64,000 nt of DNA, taken from positions 186,001-250,000 of the forward strand of contig JAMLGU010000006.1 of assembly GCA_023957575.1 (NCBI GenBank), in the 5' to 3' direction. Position 1 is the stretch's first letter; each line of letters opens with the position of its first letter. Of the stretch, positions 1 to 9,134 are shown one piece after another. The DNA is from Chitinophagaceae bacterium (GTDB lineage: Bacteria; Bacteroidota; Bacteroidia; Chitinophagales; Chitinophagaceae). The position numbers were made by a program, and so were the translations under genes. A model generated the notes under the pieces. It worked only from the letters and a program-made list of their open reading frames with translations, had not been told where the DNA came from and did not search any database.

Positions 1-15
1 TGTACTTTGACAATT

Positions 16-615
16 TTATAATTCTTTTACCTTAAAGTTTTTCCATCTTACTTTTATGCCGCCTCCATCATGAATTTGTAAAGCAATAAAGCCGTTGCCT
101 GCCCCTATTTTTGCATCTTTGAGGTGTATCATTTCATGCCCGTTGAGCCAGGTGGTTACTTCGTCATTAATCACCTTAATCTTTAAATTATTCCATTCTC
201 CCTGTTTCAACCATTTTTCATCTTCAGGTTTGGGTATTATCAGCCAACCCCTACCATAAGACTCATATATGCCACCGGTGTGCTGATTAATAGGCGCTAC
301 CTCTACCTGCCAGCCACTTATTTTTACCCCTTCAATGGAAGAGCGGAAAAACACACCACTGTTACCATTGGCTTCCTGTTTAAAATCAACCGAAAACTCA
401 AAATTTTTGTAGGGTTTATTGGTAGATAGGTAGCCGTATTGTTTATCGGGGCCGCTTTCGCACACTAATTCACCTTTGTCAACATACCATTTTTCGGTAC
501 CATGGATGGTCCATCCGTCAAGGTTTTTGCCATTGAAAACAGGCGCAATCTTTGGGCTGCAGGAATAAATTGTGGCTAATAATGCAATAAAAAGAATTTT
601 GTAAGGCTTTATCAT
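16..615 (-). CDS. DUF1080 (3-keto-disaccharide hydrolase-like) lipoprotein
   Basis: A 199-residue exported protein. The N-terminus has a short hydrophobic segment ending in a lipobox (IYSCSPK, Cys at about 19), so it is probably an SPII lipoprotein. The remainder matches the DUF1080 / 3-keto-disaccharide hydrolase fold, a concanavalin-like beta sandwich: it opens with FNGKNLDGW, has the central GVFFRSS and GWQVEV strands, and ends in GFIALQIHDGG and VRWKNFKVKEL. Members of this family bind or cleave sugars at the cell surface. It is full length for a single-domain member. It is transcribed divergently from the neighbouring EEP gene, and no partner sugar enzyme is adjacent, so the substrate is unknown. 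Confidence 0.9.
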   Translation of the reverse strand: MIKPYKILFIALLATIYSCSPKIAPVFNGKNLDGWTIHGTEKWYVDKGELVCESGPDKQYGYLSTNKPYKNFEFSVDFKQEANGNSGVFFRSSIEGVKISGWQVEVAPINQHTGGIYESYGRGWLIIPKPEDEKWLKQGEWNNLKIKVINDEVTTWLNGHEMIHLKDAKIGAGNGFIALQIHDGGGIKVRWKNFKVKEL

Positions 616-792
616 AATAATTGATTATATTTTTCAAAAAATATTATTGGTATCAAAATAATTTCCGCTAAGATACAAGAGATTTGTCGAAGTATATTGG
701 TTGGTTTTTTATTTTACCGGTATTTCGTTAATAATTTTCAATTAAAACCGATTTAGGGAAAATGGTTTATTATTGTTTTTTAATTTTACAAT

Positions 793-1914
793 GTGGGATT
801 ATTTGCTAAAATAAGTAACCGGGTTTTATTTATTATAAATATCATAGTGGTAGCTGTTTTTTTGTTTGCCTGTCTGAACTGGTATTTCAATCCACAGCAC
901 CTGCCATTAGTCTCCTTGTTGGGCTTGGCTTTTCCGTTTTTGTTGCTGTTGGTTATGTTTTTTATGGTTTGGTGGATTTTTGTAAAGCGCAAGTGGGCTT
1001 TGCTGTCTGCCATTGCTATCATTCTGGGGGGGCGCGAAATTGTGCATTTCTTCGCTTTTAACTTCAATTCAGGTTTTGTTGAAATAAAGAATCAAAACGA
1101 CATTCGAATAGCTACCTGGAATGTTGCCCGTTTTATTGAGCAGCGAAAAAACAACAATCCCGGTAGTCAGGCAAGGTATAAAATGTTGCAACAGATAAAA
1201 AAAACAGATGCAGATATACTTTGTCTTCAGGAGTTTGCTTCATCTCCCAATGCAGACTGGTATAATAATATAATAGCCATTGGAAGGGGCTTGAACTACC
1301 CTTTTTATTATTTTCCTCATTTTAAGGATGGAAATCCATTGAACAGTGGGAATGTAATTTTTAGCCGTTTCCCGATTATTGACAGTGGTACAGTGCGCTT
1401 TCCAAGACCTACGCTACCGGAAGCCTTGGTTTTCGTAGATATTAAGCGAGGTGGAAAAATGATTCGAATTTATACCACCCATTTACAGTCCAACCAGTTT
1501 AAAAAAGAGGACATTTCAAAAATCGAGGAATTGAAAGGCGGAAAGAGTTTTTGGGGAAATTTTCCACACATTTTTTCCAAATTGTCTTTTGCCATCAGGC
1601 AGAGGAGTGTTCAGGCAGATATGGTAAACGATATCATGAAAAACAGCCCTTATCCGGTTGTTTTCACCGGCGACTTGAACGATGTACCTAACTCTTATAC
1701 CTACCATCAGGTAAGAGGAAAACTGAATGATGCTTTTTTGAAAAAGGGATTTGGTATCGGTCGTACCTTCAGCAGTATATCCCCCACCTTAAGAATTGAT
1801 TATTTTTTCTATGATAACAATTTTCGTTTGCAGCAATATAAACGGGTTTTATCCAATTATTCGGACCACTACATGCTGGTCAGTGATTTTGAATTGATTC
1901 AGGAAGCTAAATAG
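793..1914 (+). CDS. Membrane-anchored endonuclease/exonuclease/phosphatase (EEP) family protein
   Basis: A 373-residue protein starting at a GTG; the ATG two bases upstream is in another frame and closes after seven codons. Three hydrophobic segments occupy roughly residues 10-30, 38-62 and 68-88. They are followed by a complete EEP domain: IATWNVARF, CLQEFASS, the GDLNDVP metal site and the C-terminal SDHYMLVSDF. EEP enzymes are Mg-dependent phosphodiesterases or nucleases. The fused membrane segments suggest that the catalytic domain faces the periplasm or cytoplasm at the inner membrane. The same architecture is common in Bacteroidota; the substrate is not known. cysS follows on the same strand after 55 bases. 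Confidence 0.88.
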   Translation: MGLFAKISNRVLFIINIIVVAVFLFACLNWYFNPQHLPLVSLLGLAFPFLLLLVMFFMVWWIFVKRKWALLSAIAIILGGREIVHFFAFNFNSGFVEIKNQNDIRIATWNVARFIEQRKNNNPGSQARYKMLQQIKKTDADILCLQEFASSPNADWYNNIIAIGRGLNYPFYYFPHFKDGNPLNSGNVIFSRFPIIDSGTVRFPRPTLPEALVFVDIKRGGKMIRIYTTHLQSNQFKKEDISKIEELKGGKSFWGNFPHIFSKLSFAIRQRSVQADMVNDIMKNSPYPVVFTGDLNDVPNSYTYHQVRGKLNDAFLKKGFGIGRTFSSISPTLRIDYFFYDNNFRLQQYKRVLSNYSDHYMLVSDFELIQEAK

Positions 1915-1935
1915 CTGAAACGGTTTTAATTCCAT

Positions 1936-1943
1936 TATTTTTG
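1936..1943 (+). promoter_or_regulatory. Candidate -7 element for cysS
   Basis: TATTTTTG fits the Bacteroidota -7 consensus TAnnTTTG and lies 26 bases before the cysS ATG. No clear TTTG is seen at the usual 19-base spacing upstream, so this is only a partial match. Confidence 0.4.
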
Positions 1944-1969
1944 CAACTTCACAAAACAACAGAATTTTC

Positions 1970-3469
1970 ATGGGTGATTTGAAAATATACAATTCATTAA
2001 CCAGACAAAAGGAAACATTTGAGCCAATAACTCCGGGTTATGTTGGCATGTATGTGTGCGGTCCCACGGTTAGCGGCGAAAGCCATCTGGGGCATGCCAG
2101 ACCTTATGTAACTTTTGATGTGGTATATCGCTATTTGAGCCATTTGGGTTATAAGGTAAGATATGTAAGAAATATTACCGATGCAGGTCATTTTGAAGAA
2201 GAAGGACGCGAGGCAGAAGATAAAATTTCGAGTAAAGCAGTGCTTGAAAAATTGGAACCAATGGAACTGGTGCAAAAATACACCAATCTTTTTCATTGGG
2301 CGATGAGGCAGTTCAACAATATTGAGCCATCTATCGAACCTACTGCTACAGGACATATAGTGGAGCAGATAGAAATGATTAAAAAACTGTTGGCAGAAGG
2401 CTATGCTTACGAATCAAATGGTTCTGTGTATTTTGATGTAAAGAAATATGCATCCAAATATGATTACGGAAAGTTGAGCGGGCGAAAGATTGAAGACCTG
2501 CTGGAGACTACCAGAGAGTTAGAAGGGCAAGAGGAGAAAAGAGATGCTGCTGATTTTGCCTTGTGGAAGGCAGCTCCTCCACAGCATATTATGCGATGGC
2601 AAAGTCCCTGGGGCGAAGGATTTCCCGGCTGGCACATTGAGTGTTCGGCAATGGCTACAAAGTATCTGGGCAAGCAGTTTGACATTCATGGCGGAGGAAT
2701 GGATTTGCAATTTCCGCATCACGAGAGTGAAATTGCACAAAGCACTATATGTAACCATACTGCACCGGTTAAGTACTGGATGCATAACAATATGATTACC
2801 ATCAACGGGCGCAAGATGGGTAAGAGCTATAATAATGTTATAAAATTAACAGAATTATTTAGTGGCAACCATCCCCTGTTGAGTCAGGCATTTCATCCGA
2901 TGGTGGTGCGGTTTTTTATTTTACAAAGCCAGTACCGTAGTACACTCGATTTTAGTAATGAAGCTTTGCAGGCATCAGAAAAGGGCTTAAAACGACTCTT
3001 TGATGCCTATGAAAATATGTTAAAACTTAAAGAAAGAGTGGGCGAGTTGACGGATAATGCCGGTGATGCAGACCTGGATGCAAAGGTAAGAAGGTTAGTA
3101 ATGGAATTGGAAGGGTTTATTAATGATGATTTTAACACCGCAAAGGTATTAGCTAATATTTTTGAATTGGTTCCAATAATCAATGGTATTAAAGATAAGA
3201 CGGTTCCTTTTAATGCCTTATCAGTTGACACCTTTAATTTGCTTTCTGCTCAATTGAAATTGTTTCTCTTAGATATTTGTGGCCTGCAATCAGTAACAGA
3301 AGCCGATAATGAAAAACTGAAGGAGGTAATGAATTTGTTGATAGAAATTAGAAAAGAGGCACGGAGCCGAAAAGACTTTGTTACTTCAGATAAAATTAGA
3401 AATCAACTTCAGTCCATTGGTATTTCCTTAAAAGATGAAAAGGATGGAACGATGAGTTGGAGTATTTAA
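1970..3469 (+). CDS. cysS: Cysteinyl-tRNA synthetase
   Basis: A 499-residue class I aminoacyl-tRNA synthetase that charges tRNA-Cys with cysteine in the cytoplasm. The N-terminus has the Zn-ligand Cys in CGPTVSGESHLGH, followed by the HIGH-type motif HLGH. GWHIECSAM and HGGGMDLQFPHHE (further zinc ligands and cysteine pocket) are present, and the KMSKS loop appears as GRKMGKS at about residue 285. The C-terminal DALR/anticodon region ends in a helix bundle with RKDFVTSDKIRNQL. The length is normal for bacterial CysRS. It is a housekeeping gene with no visible lesions. Confidence 0.98.
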   Translation: MGDLKIYNSLTRQKETFEPITPGYVGMYVCGPTVSGESHLGHARPYVTFDVVYRYLSHLGYKVRYVRNITDAGHFEEEGREAEDKISSKAVLEKLEPMELVQKYTNLFHWAMRQFNNIEPSIEPTATGHIVEQIEMIKKLLAEGYAYESNGSVYFDVKKYASKYDYGKLSGRKIEDLLETTRELEGQEEKRDAADFALWKAAPPQHIMRWQSPWGEGFPGWHIECSAMATKYLGKQFDIHGGGMDLQFPHHESEIAQSTICNHTAPVKYWMHNNMITINGRKMGKSYNNVIKLTELFSGNHPLLSQAFHPMVVRFFILQSQYRSTLDFSNEALQASEKGLKRLFDAYENMLKLKERVGELTDNAGDADLDAKVRRLVMELEGFINDDFNTAKVLANIFELVPIINGIKDKTVPFNALSVDTFNLLSAQLKLFLLDICGLQSVTEADNEKLKEVMNLLIEIRKEARSRKDFVTSDKIRNQLQSIGISLKDEKDGTMSWSI

Positions 3470-3536
3470 TAGCCAATCAATATTTATTTCAGAATCCTTC
3501 AACAAAAAACTCACCTCATTAAAAAATTGCATTGTA

Positions 3537-4823
3537 GTGGCTAAACTTTGGGCAAGTATTAAAAAAGATTGGAGAATTTTAATTCGCGACCGAGTTGGTC
3601 TTGCATTAATGTTCATCATGCCCATTGTTTTAGCCATTGTTATTGCCTCGGTGCAAAACAGTACCTTCGAATTGGTAAACAATAAAAAGATACCACTGCT
3701 GATAGCCAACAAAGATACCGGCGCAGCCTCCAAAGAGCTGGAGGCAGCACTGGAAAAAGGAGGAATGTTTGTAATAAAAAAGATACCTGCCGGTGATGAT
3801 GCATTAGTAAAAACCGGTATTGAAAAAAAGGAAGCTTTGGTAGGATTGGTAATCCCTAATAACTATACACATGAAGTAATGTTAAAAGCCGAAAACGTAA
3901 GCGAGCAGGCGTTGCAAGGCGTTTTGGCAACGAGCACAGGTATTGATACATCGGCTAAAGAAAATACAGCCACGCCTCTTACTCTTTATTATCATCCTGT
4001 GCTACAAAATTCTTTCAGGCAGGGTATTGATGAGGCATTAAGCAGTGTGTTGCAAATTGTGCAAAGTAAATATATTGTAAGGCAGTTATACAGTGGAATA
4101 AATGATGATGCGACTATCCCTGTCAATTTGGAGCAGCAAATTCTTACCAATCAAACCCCTGTTCGTCAGCTTCCCGTGTCAAAAGGTAGTACAGCAGTAG
4201 TGCTCAATGCTACCCAGCACAATATTCCGGCATGGACGGTTTTTGCGATGTTTTTTATCGTTATTTCTTTGGGAAGCAGTATTGTAAGGGAGAAAACGAG
4301 TGGTAGCTTTTTAAGGCTGAAAACCATGCCCACTTCATTAGCGGTTTCGTTCGTTGCAAAGCAAATTACTTATGTGCTGATTACGATTTTGCAGGCAATT
4401 GTCATTTTTGGTATAGGAAAGTGGTTGTTCCCAAAAATGGGTTTGCCGGCGCTCAATTTTCCGGAAGATAAGTTAGGGTTGCTTTTTGTGATTTTAATTT
4501 GTGGGTGGTGTGCTGCTAGTTTTGCGATGTGTATCGGTATTTTGTCCAAAACACAGGAACAAAGTAATGGAGTGGGAGCCATTTCGATTGTGCTTTTTGC
4601 TGCTATTGGAGGGTTGCTGGTACCATCGTTTGCCATGCCCGAATCGTTTCAATCAATCATGAAGTTTTCACCACTGCATTGGTGCCTGGAAGCTTTTTAT
4701 GGTTTGTTTCTGGAGGGAGGAAGGCTTAAAGATGTCTATTTCAGGGTAATTCCGATTCTTGGCATTATAGTTGTTTTTCAGATGATCGCCTGGGTAAGTA
4801 TGAGAAGGCAGCGGTTAATATAG
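3537..4823 (+). CDS. ABC-2 type transporter permease
   Basis: A 428-residue membrane protein of the ABC2_membrane_3 type, starting at GTG directly after an in-frame TAG. One membrane helix near residues 18-40 is followed by a large extracytoplasmic domain (about 40-230) and five or six helices in the C-terminal half. That half includes the conserved ISLGSSIVREKTSGSFLRLKT segment typical of ABC-2 permeases. Such proteins move drugs, lipids or polysaccharides together with a separate ATPase. No ATPase gene lies next to it here, so the partner must be encoded elsewhere. It sits 68 bases after cysS, possibly co-transcribed. Confidence 0.88.
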   Translation: MAKLWASIKKDWRILIRDRVGLALMFIMPIVLAIVIASVQNSTFELVNNKKIPLLIANKDTGAASKELEAALEKGGMFVIKKIPAGDDALVKTGIEKKEALVGLVIPNNYTHEVMLKAENVSEQALQGVLATSTGIDTSAKENTATPLTLYYHPVLQNSFRQGIDEALSSVLQIVQSKYIVRQLYSGINDDATIPVNLEQQILTNQTPVRQLPVSKGSTAVVLNATQHNIPAWTVFAMFFIVISLGSSIVREKTSGSFLRLKTMPTSLAVSFVAKQITYVLITILQAIVIFGIGKWLFPKMGLPALNFPEDKLGLLFVILICGWCAASFAMCIGILSKTQEQSNGVGAISIVLFAAIGGLLVPSFAMPESFQSIMKFSPLHWCLEAFYGLFLEGGRLKDVYFRVIPILGIIVVFQMIAWVSMRRQRLI

Positions 4824-4922
4824 TAGATTTGTCTGATCTAATGCTACCATTAATAGCTGCCCTTCACTTTCTGTCTAAAGTTTTCATTCTGATACCCCTA
4901 CATTATCGTATAATTAATTGCG

Positions 4923-6068
4923 CTATTTCAATATTTCAGCCAATTTTTGATGTAATGCTATACCACTTAAATTTCTTGCAATAATAATGCCTTGAGGATC
5001 AATTAAAAAATTTTGCGGTATTGCAGTGATGCCATATAGATGCGCCACTTCATTATCCCAATATTTTAAATCGCTAACATGCGACCATGTTAATCCATCT
5101 TTATGAATAGCATCTAACCATTTTTGTTTTTGTTCTTCTTTGTCTAATGAAACACCCAGAACAGTAAAATTTTTATCTTTAAATTGATTAAATGCAGCTA
5201 CTACATGAGGGTTTTCTTTTCTACACGGACCACACCAACTCGCCCAAAAATCCAACAACACATATTTTCCTCTAAAGTTGGAAAGTGAAACCGGCTTACC
5301 TAAAGTGTCATTTTGTGTAAAGTTAGGTGCCGGTTTTCCAATAGCTATTTTTTTAGCCAATTCAAGAGCATCATGCAAGGCCACTCCATTATCCGAGTTT
5401 TTTAAATTAGTTGCCAATGCGTTAAATAAAGGTTCAATTGTTTCTACATTAATATCATAACCGGCTGCTTCTTTTAAAGCTTGTAAACTAAAATAAGATG
5501 ATGGGTTTTCTTTTACGAAATCAAGCTTGGCTTTTTCTTTTGCCTCGTTGATAGCTTCCATTTTTTGCTGTAGCGTTTGAATCGCTTTTTCATCCTTATC
5601 TTTTGCTTGATACAATATTCTTCTTTCTTCTTGTAAAGATGTTAATTGCTTATCATACACCGCTAAATAATCATTGTACTTCTTATATGCAGCTTGCAAT
5701 GCACCGCCTTTTACCGTAGCATTTTCAAAAACTTTATCAAACTGAATATTTGTTTTTTTATGAGCAGGATCTGCATAGAAAGTAATTTTTTCTAAAGGAT
5801 CTCCGGTACGTTTAAAAAAGGATCTTCCATTATCAGAATAAAACAACATCATCATTGTAGGTTCTTCGATATTCCCTTGATATAGCAGACTGTTATTTTT
5901 GAATACTGCAGAATCCAATACCAGTTTATCATTGGTAATATATCTTATAAAAACTTTAGCCGCTTTGGGTATATTTTTCCCGTTAACAGCAATTATCATA
6001 TTTTTTTGCTGTGCCATAGCTGCAAAACTTGCTGTCATTATTAAAAGTACAATACTAATTTTTTTCAT
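4923..6068 (-). CDS. TlpA-like thiol-disulfide oxidoreductase with DUF4369 N-terminal domain
   Basis: A 381-residue exported protein. A signal peptide (about residues 1-19, ending MAQ) leads into a DUF4369-like beta domain, a helical linker rich in Lys/Glu (about 130-190) and a C-terminal redoxin domain. That domain has the active-site WASWCGPC motif at about residue 275 and the cis-Pro segment GITAIPQNFLIDP. TlpA-type proteins reduce or isomerise disulfides in the periplasm. It is the last gene of the minus-strand SusC/SusD locus, 10 bases after the thioredoxin-like gene. In Bacteroidota such TlpA proteins frequently accompany SusCD systems, though the link to transport is unproven. Confidence 0.92.
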   Translation of the reverse strand: MKKISIVLLIMTASFAAMAQQKNMIIAVNGKNIPKAAKVFIRYITNDKLVLDSAVFKNNSLLYQGNIEEPTMMMLFYSDNGRSFFKRTGDPLEKITFYADPAHKKTNIQFDKVFENATVKGGALQAAYKKYNDYLAVYDKQLTSLQEERRILYQAKDKDEKAIQTLQQKMEAINEAKEKAKLDFVKENPSSYFSLQALKEAAGYDINVETIEPLFNALATNLKNSDNGVALHDALELAKKIAIGKPAPNFTQNDTLGKPVSLSNFRGKYVLLDFWASWCGPCRKENPHVVAAFNQFKDKNFTVLGVSLDKEEQKQKWLDAIHKDGLTWSHVSDLKYWDNEVAHLYGITAIPQNFLIDPQGIIIARNLSGIALHQKLAEILK

Positions 6069-6078
6069 CTTTATGAAT

Positions 6079-7272
6079 TTATAAAGCTTTTGCTCTTTCT
6101 ACCAAAGCATCGGCAATTTTTTGGATTTTTGAAGTTTCATCTTCAGCAATTGCACGTGCTGCTAATGCGGCTTTTACTGCTTCTTTTTTCTTTTTTAAGG
6201 TGATACAAATTTCTGCAAATGTTCCCTGATTAGAATAACTGTTAGGATTTAGTTTTACAGCTTGCTTGGCCAAAACATAACACTGTTGTATGTTTTGTGC
6301 ATTACCCACATTTAGTTTTGAATTAGCATATCTTCTGGCTATAAAGCTTAATTTTTCATCTTCGTTTTTCAAAATACCTTTACGCAATTTATTCGTAAGT
6401 GTTGTAAACTCTTTTGCAGTACCATTAGTACCAGCCCATTCAGCCTTAAACATGGCTGCATCGATATTTAATTGTGGATCATTTTGGTTTTCAAAAAACG
6501 TCAACCCTGCATTAAACTTATCCAATTGCTTTTCTCTGATATAACCATACATATCATAACGCAATAATTGTATTTCCTTTTGCAAGAAATCAGCTGGTGC
6601 AGCTATCGATTTAAAATAATTTTTATTTGCATTAAAAAATCTACCGTATTTATCCTGGCTATTTTTAGCCATCATTTTAATAGTTTCCCAACCGGCAGGT
6701 GTTTTTAAAAATGAATCATTTGCTACGCTATCCAACGCCTTCATACCCATTGTAGCTTTTGACTGATCTACATTATTCATCACTTGAATATAGCGTAACA
6801 GAAAAAATGAATTACGATTGCCTGCGGCATATTCAGCCACAATATTTGGAATTTGATACTCCGAATTATTTGCTTTTTCGGCTTCTTTTAAAAATAAATC
6901 AGCTTCCATACGTGATTGGGTACGATATATCAAAGTACCTTTATCATCTAAAAACAGATACGTAGGAAAACTTTTTATTTGATATGCTTTAGCTATGTCA
7001 ATACCTTCGCCTGCCTCACAATCTACCTTGATGTTAATAAACTTACTGTTATAATAATCGGCTACTTCTTTTTTATTAAAAACATTGCTCTCCATCCATT
7101 TGCAAGGCGCACACCAGGTAGTATAACCGTCTAAGAAAATTAATTTATTATCTTGCGCAGCTTTTTCTTTTGCTTGTGCAAAATTTATTTTTTGAAAATC
7201 AATATGTTCTTGTCCAAACAATATAAAGGATTGGGCTAAAAAGCAAATTGCTATGAATATATATTTTTTCAT
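6079..7272 (-). CDS. Thioredoxin-fold periplasmic protein
   Basis: A 397-residue protein with a signal peptide (residues 1-20, ending FG) and an N-terminal thioredoxin domain. The active-site TTWCAPCK is near residue 55, and the cis-Pro region reads KSFPTYLFLDD. The thioredoxin module ends near residue 140. The remaining 250 residues look like helical repeats (TPR-like: AKQAVKLNPNSYSNQG), a typical two-part design of Bacteroidota DUF255-like periplasmic thioredoxins. It lies 10 bases from the TlpA-like gene and 15 bases from the esterase gene, in one operon. It probably maintains thiols in exported proteins of this locus; the partner is unknown. Confidence 0.88.
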   Translation of the reverse strand: MKKYIFIAICFLAQSFILFGQEHIDFQKINFAQAKEKAAQDNKLIFLDGYTTWCAPCKWMESNVFNKKEVADYYNSKFINIKVDCEAGEGIDIAKAYQIKSFPTYLFLDDKGTLIYRTQSRMEADLFLKEAEKANNSEYQIPNIVAEYAAGNRNSFFLLRYIQVMNNVDQSKATMGMKALDSVANDSFLKTPAGWETIKMMAKNSQDKYGRFFNANKNYFKSIAAPADFLQKEIQLLRYDMYGYIREKQLDKFNAGLTFFENQNDPQLNIDAAMFKAEWAGTNGTAKEFTTLTNKLRKGILKNEDEKLSFIARRYANSKLNVGNAQNIQQCYVLAKQAVKLNPNSYSNQGTFAEICITLKKKKEAVKAALAARAIAEDETSKIQKIADALVERAKAL

Positions 7273-7287
7273 TATTTATGTTTAAAA

Positions 7288-9084
7288 TTAGGGCTTAACA
7301 ACTTTTTTAATAGGTCTTGTAGATATAAATCCTGCTGTATTATCTGCACTTTGGCTTAATATATAATAACCATGAAAACTAGGATTACTATGGTAGTCAA
7401 AAGTGTAAAACTTCTTATTAGGTGCAGATGCTGTACCACCATTAATAGTAGTTGAAGATAAATGATAAGAACTAGCGCTTGATGTTATTGGTAATGCGGT
7501 TCCATTTTCAGCTAAAGCATCATTTACAATTTTTAAATTATCATCTAGTAATTTTAATTCATCTACCGCTGGTAAATACCATCCTACAGTATGTCCAGGA
7601 GATGCTTTATACTCATAAGCATACATAAATGCACTGGATGATGCATCAAGATTTAGCCCTAACGATTTTACACGATTTACTAATGCCAACGTGTTACCCT
7701 CACCATCTGTGAAACTTGGAGTGAAGAAATTAGCACCTACAGCACCAAATTTTTTCAATATATGATCCAATGCAATAATTTTGGCTTCCTTGATATTTGA
7801 AGGATTTACCCAAAATACAATACCTGTAGGTTTATAGTTGGCATCATATTCCACATCACCTATTTCATAATAAGTTTTAGGTGCTTTTAATGTAAACGGA
7901 ATAGAAATGGTTTTTGACGAACCATTATATTCCGCTTTAATTTTTATTTCACCTTTTCTAATGATTGTAGTTGCAGCAAAAAAATCAGCTGGTGCTTTAA
8001 CTGTTAATACATTGTTTACAAAACTTACATTCCAGTCGCTAGGTGCAGCCACTAAACTTAGTGTAGCACCATCAGTGCATTTTATAAGTGAAGTGAAGCT
8101 TTGCCCTTCCATTGCATCAATACTTTTTATTTCAGATGATAAATAAATAGAAGTTGATACATTGTTTTTAGGATGATTTTTCATAAAATCCCACATCAAT
8201 GGCATGATATAATACCAGCTAATACCATGTCCTTCACCAACGATTGTAAAAAATTCAATATCAGCTTTTCCTCCATTCCATTTAGTAGTTAAGTATTGCT
8301 TATAATTATCTATCTTCAACGTATCACTTGTTACAGCATCTGAAGAAAAATAGCCACCTACTTTATTTGCCCAGATATTAATATTGTTTAAAGCAGCACT
8401 ATACACCACAGTTGCATCATCTTTTCCATTAAAGGCTCTAATAGGAACCACCCTTGAAGGATTAGGATTAGATGAAAGCGCCATTTGACCAGATACTGGT
8501 ACAGCAGCTGCAAATACATCTGAACGGTTTAATGCCAATGCAAATGAAAAAATAGCGCCACTTGAATGACCGCAAGTATAGATTCTATCTACATCCGGTG
8601 CAGGTGTATGATTTTTAAAATAAGCTACCATTGAGTCCACAAATGGGAAATGATAGTCATTGTTTTGCCAGTTTACCGCTGCTCCGGTATCTTCTCCCGC
8701 AGGAAATACTACGATACAGTTTTCTTTAATTGCCAATTGGTTTAACGGATTGCTTAAAGAAACACCTTCTAATGGATCTACACCGGTACCATAACTTCCA
8801 TGAAAGTTAAAAATTAAAGAAATAGGTTTTGTTCTATCGATAGAAACCGGCATAAAATATTTGAATCTGCGTTCCGTAGTTACGCCATTGTACGTTACCA
8901 TCATTTTAATTTGATTGATACCCGGTAATAAAGCTCCAGCGGGACTACCGGGTGTGTTATCGCCTTTATCAAAATTATCTACATTTACGTCTTGTTTGTT
9001 TTGAGGCAAGTAAGCACTCGTATCTTTCATACAAGATGAAAAGACAAGTAATGTGCTCAAAAACAATATAAAAAATTTGTTCAT
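7288..9084 (-). CDS. PHB-depolymerase-like esterase lipoprotein with C-terminal accessory domains
   Basis: A 598-residue SPII lipoprotein (lipobox VFSSC, Cys 18). Residues about 60-300 form an alpha/beta hydrolase of the polyhydroxybutyrate depolymerase/LpqC-like esterase group: the oxyanion segment NFHGSYG (93-99), the nucleophile motif GHSSG (Ser 174) and a likely catalytic His in VGEGHGISW. A beta-sandwich region follows (about 310-405). The C-terminal domain contains GWYLPAVDEL, resembling DUF1566-like domains. It is encoded inside the SusC/SusD operon and is the only obvious hydrolase there, so it is the best candidate for acting on the locus substrate, perhaps removing ester groups. That is inference. 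Confidence 0.83.
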   Translation of the reverse strand: MNKFFILFLSTLLVFSSCMKDTSAYLPQNKQDVNVDNFDKGDNTPGSPAGALLPGINQIKMMVTYNGVTTERRFKYFMPVSIDRTKPISLIFNFHGSYGTGVDPLEGVSLSNPLNQLAIKENCIVVFPAGEDTGAAVNWQNNDYHFPFVDSMVAYFKNHTPAPDVDRIYTCGHSSGAIFSFALALNRSDVFAAAVPVSGQMALSSNPNPSRVVPIRAFNGKDDATVVYSAALNNINIWANKVGGYFSSDAVTSDTLKIDNYKQYLTTKWNGGKADIEFFTIVGEGHGISWYYIMPLMWDFMKNHPKNNVSTSIYLSSEIKSIDAMEGQSFTSLIKCTDGATLSLVAAPSDWNVSFVNNVLTVKAPADFFAATTIIRKGEIKIKAEYNGSSKTISIPFTLKAPKTYYEIGDVEYDANYKPTGIVFWVNPSNIKEAKIIALDHILKKFGAVGANFFTPSFTDGEGNTLALVNRVKSLGLNLDASSSAFMYAYEYKASPGHTVGWYLPAVDELKLLDDNLKIVNDALAENGTALPITSSASSYHLSSTTINGGTASAPNKKFYTFDYHSNPSFHGYYILSQSADNTAGFISTRPIKKVVKP

Positions 9085-9134
9085 GTGTATATTTTTTATT
9101 TTTTAAGAGATTTTTTTTAGTGGCATTAATTTAA

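Noticed and set aside
793..1067. Minus-strand open frame across the membrane part of the first EEP gene
   Set aside because: It is a shadow of the plus-strand gene, with Lys/Thr-rich composition and no family resemblance.
3537..4823. ABC-2 permease as part of an antibiotic-export operon
   Set aside because: No ATPase or regulator gene is adjacent; the neighbours are cysS and an opposite-strand operon.
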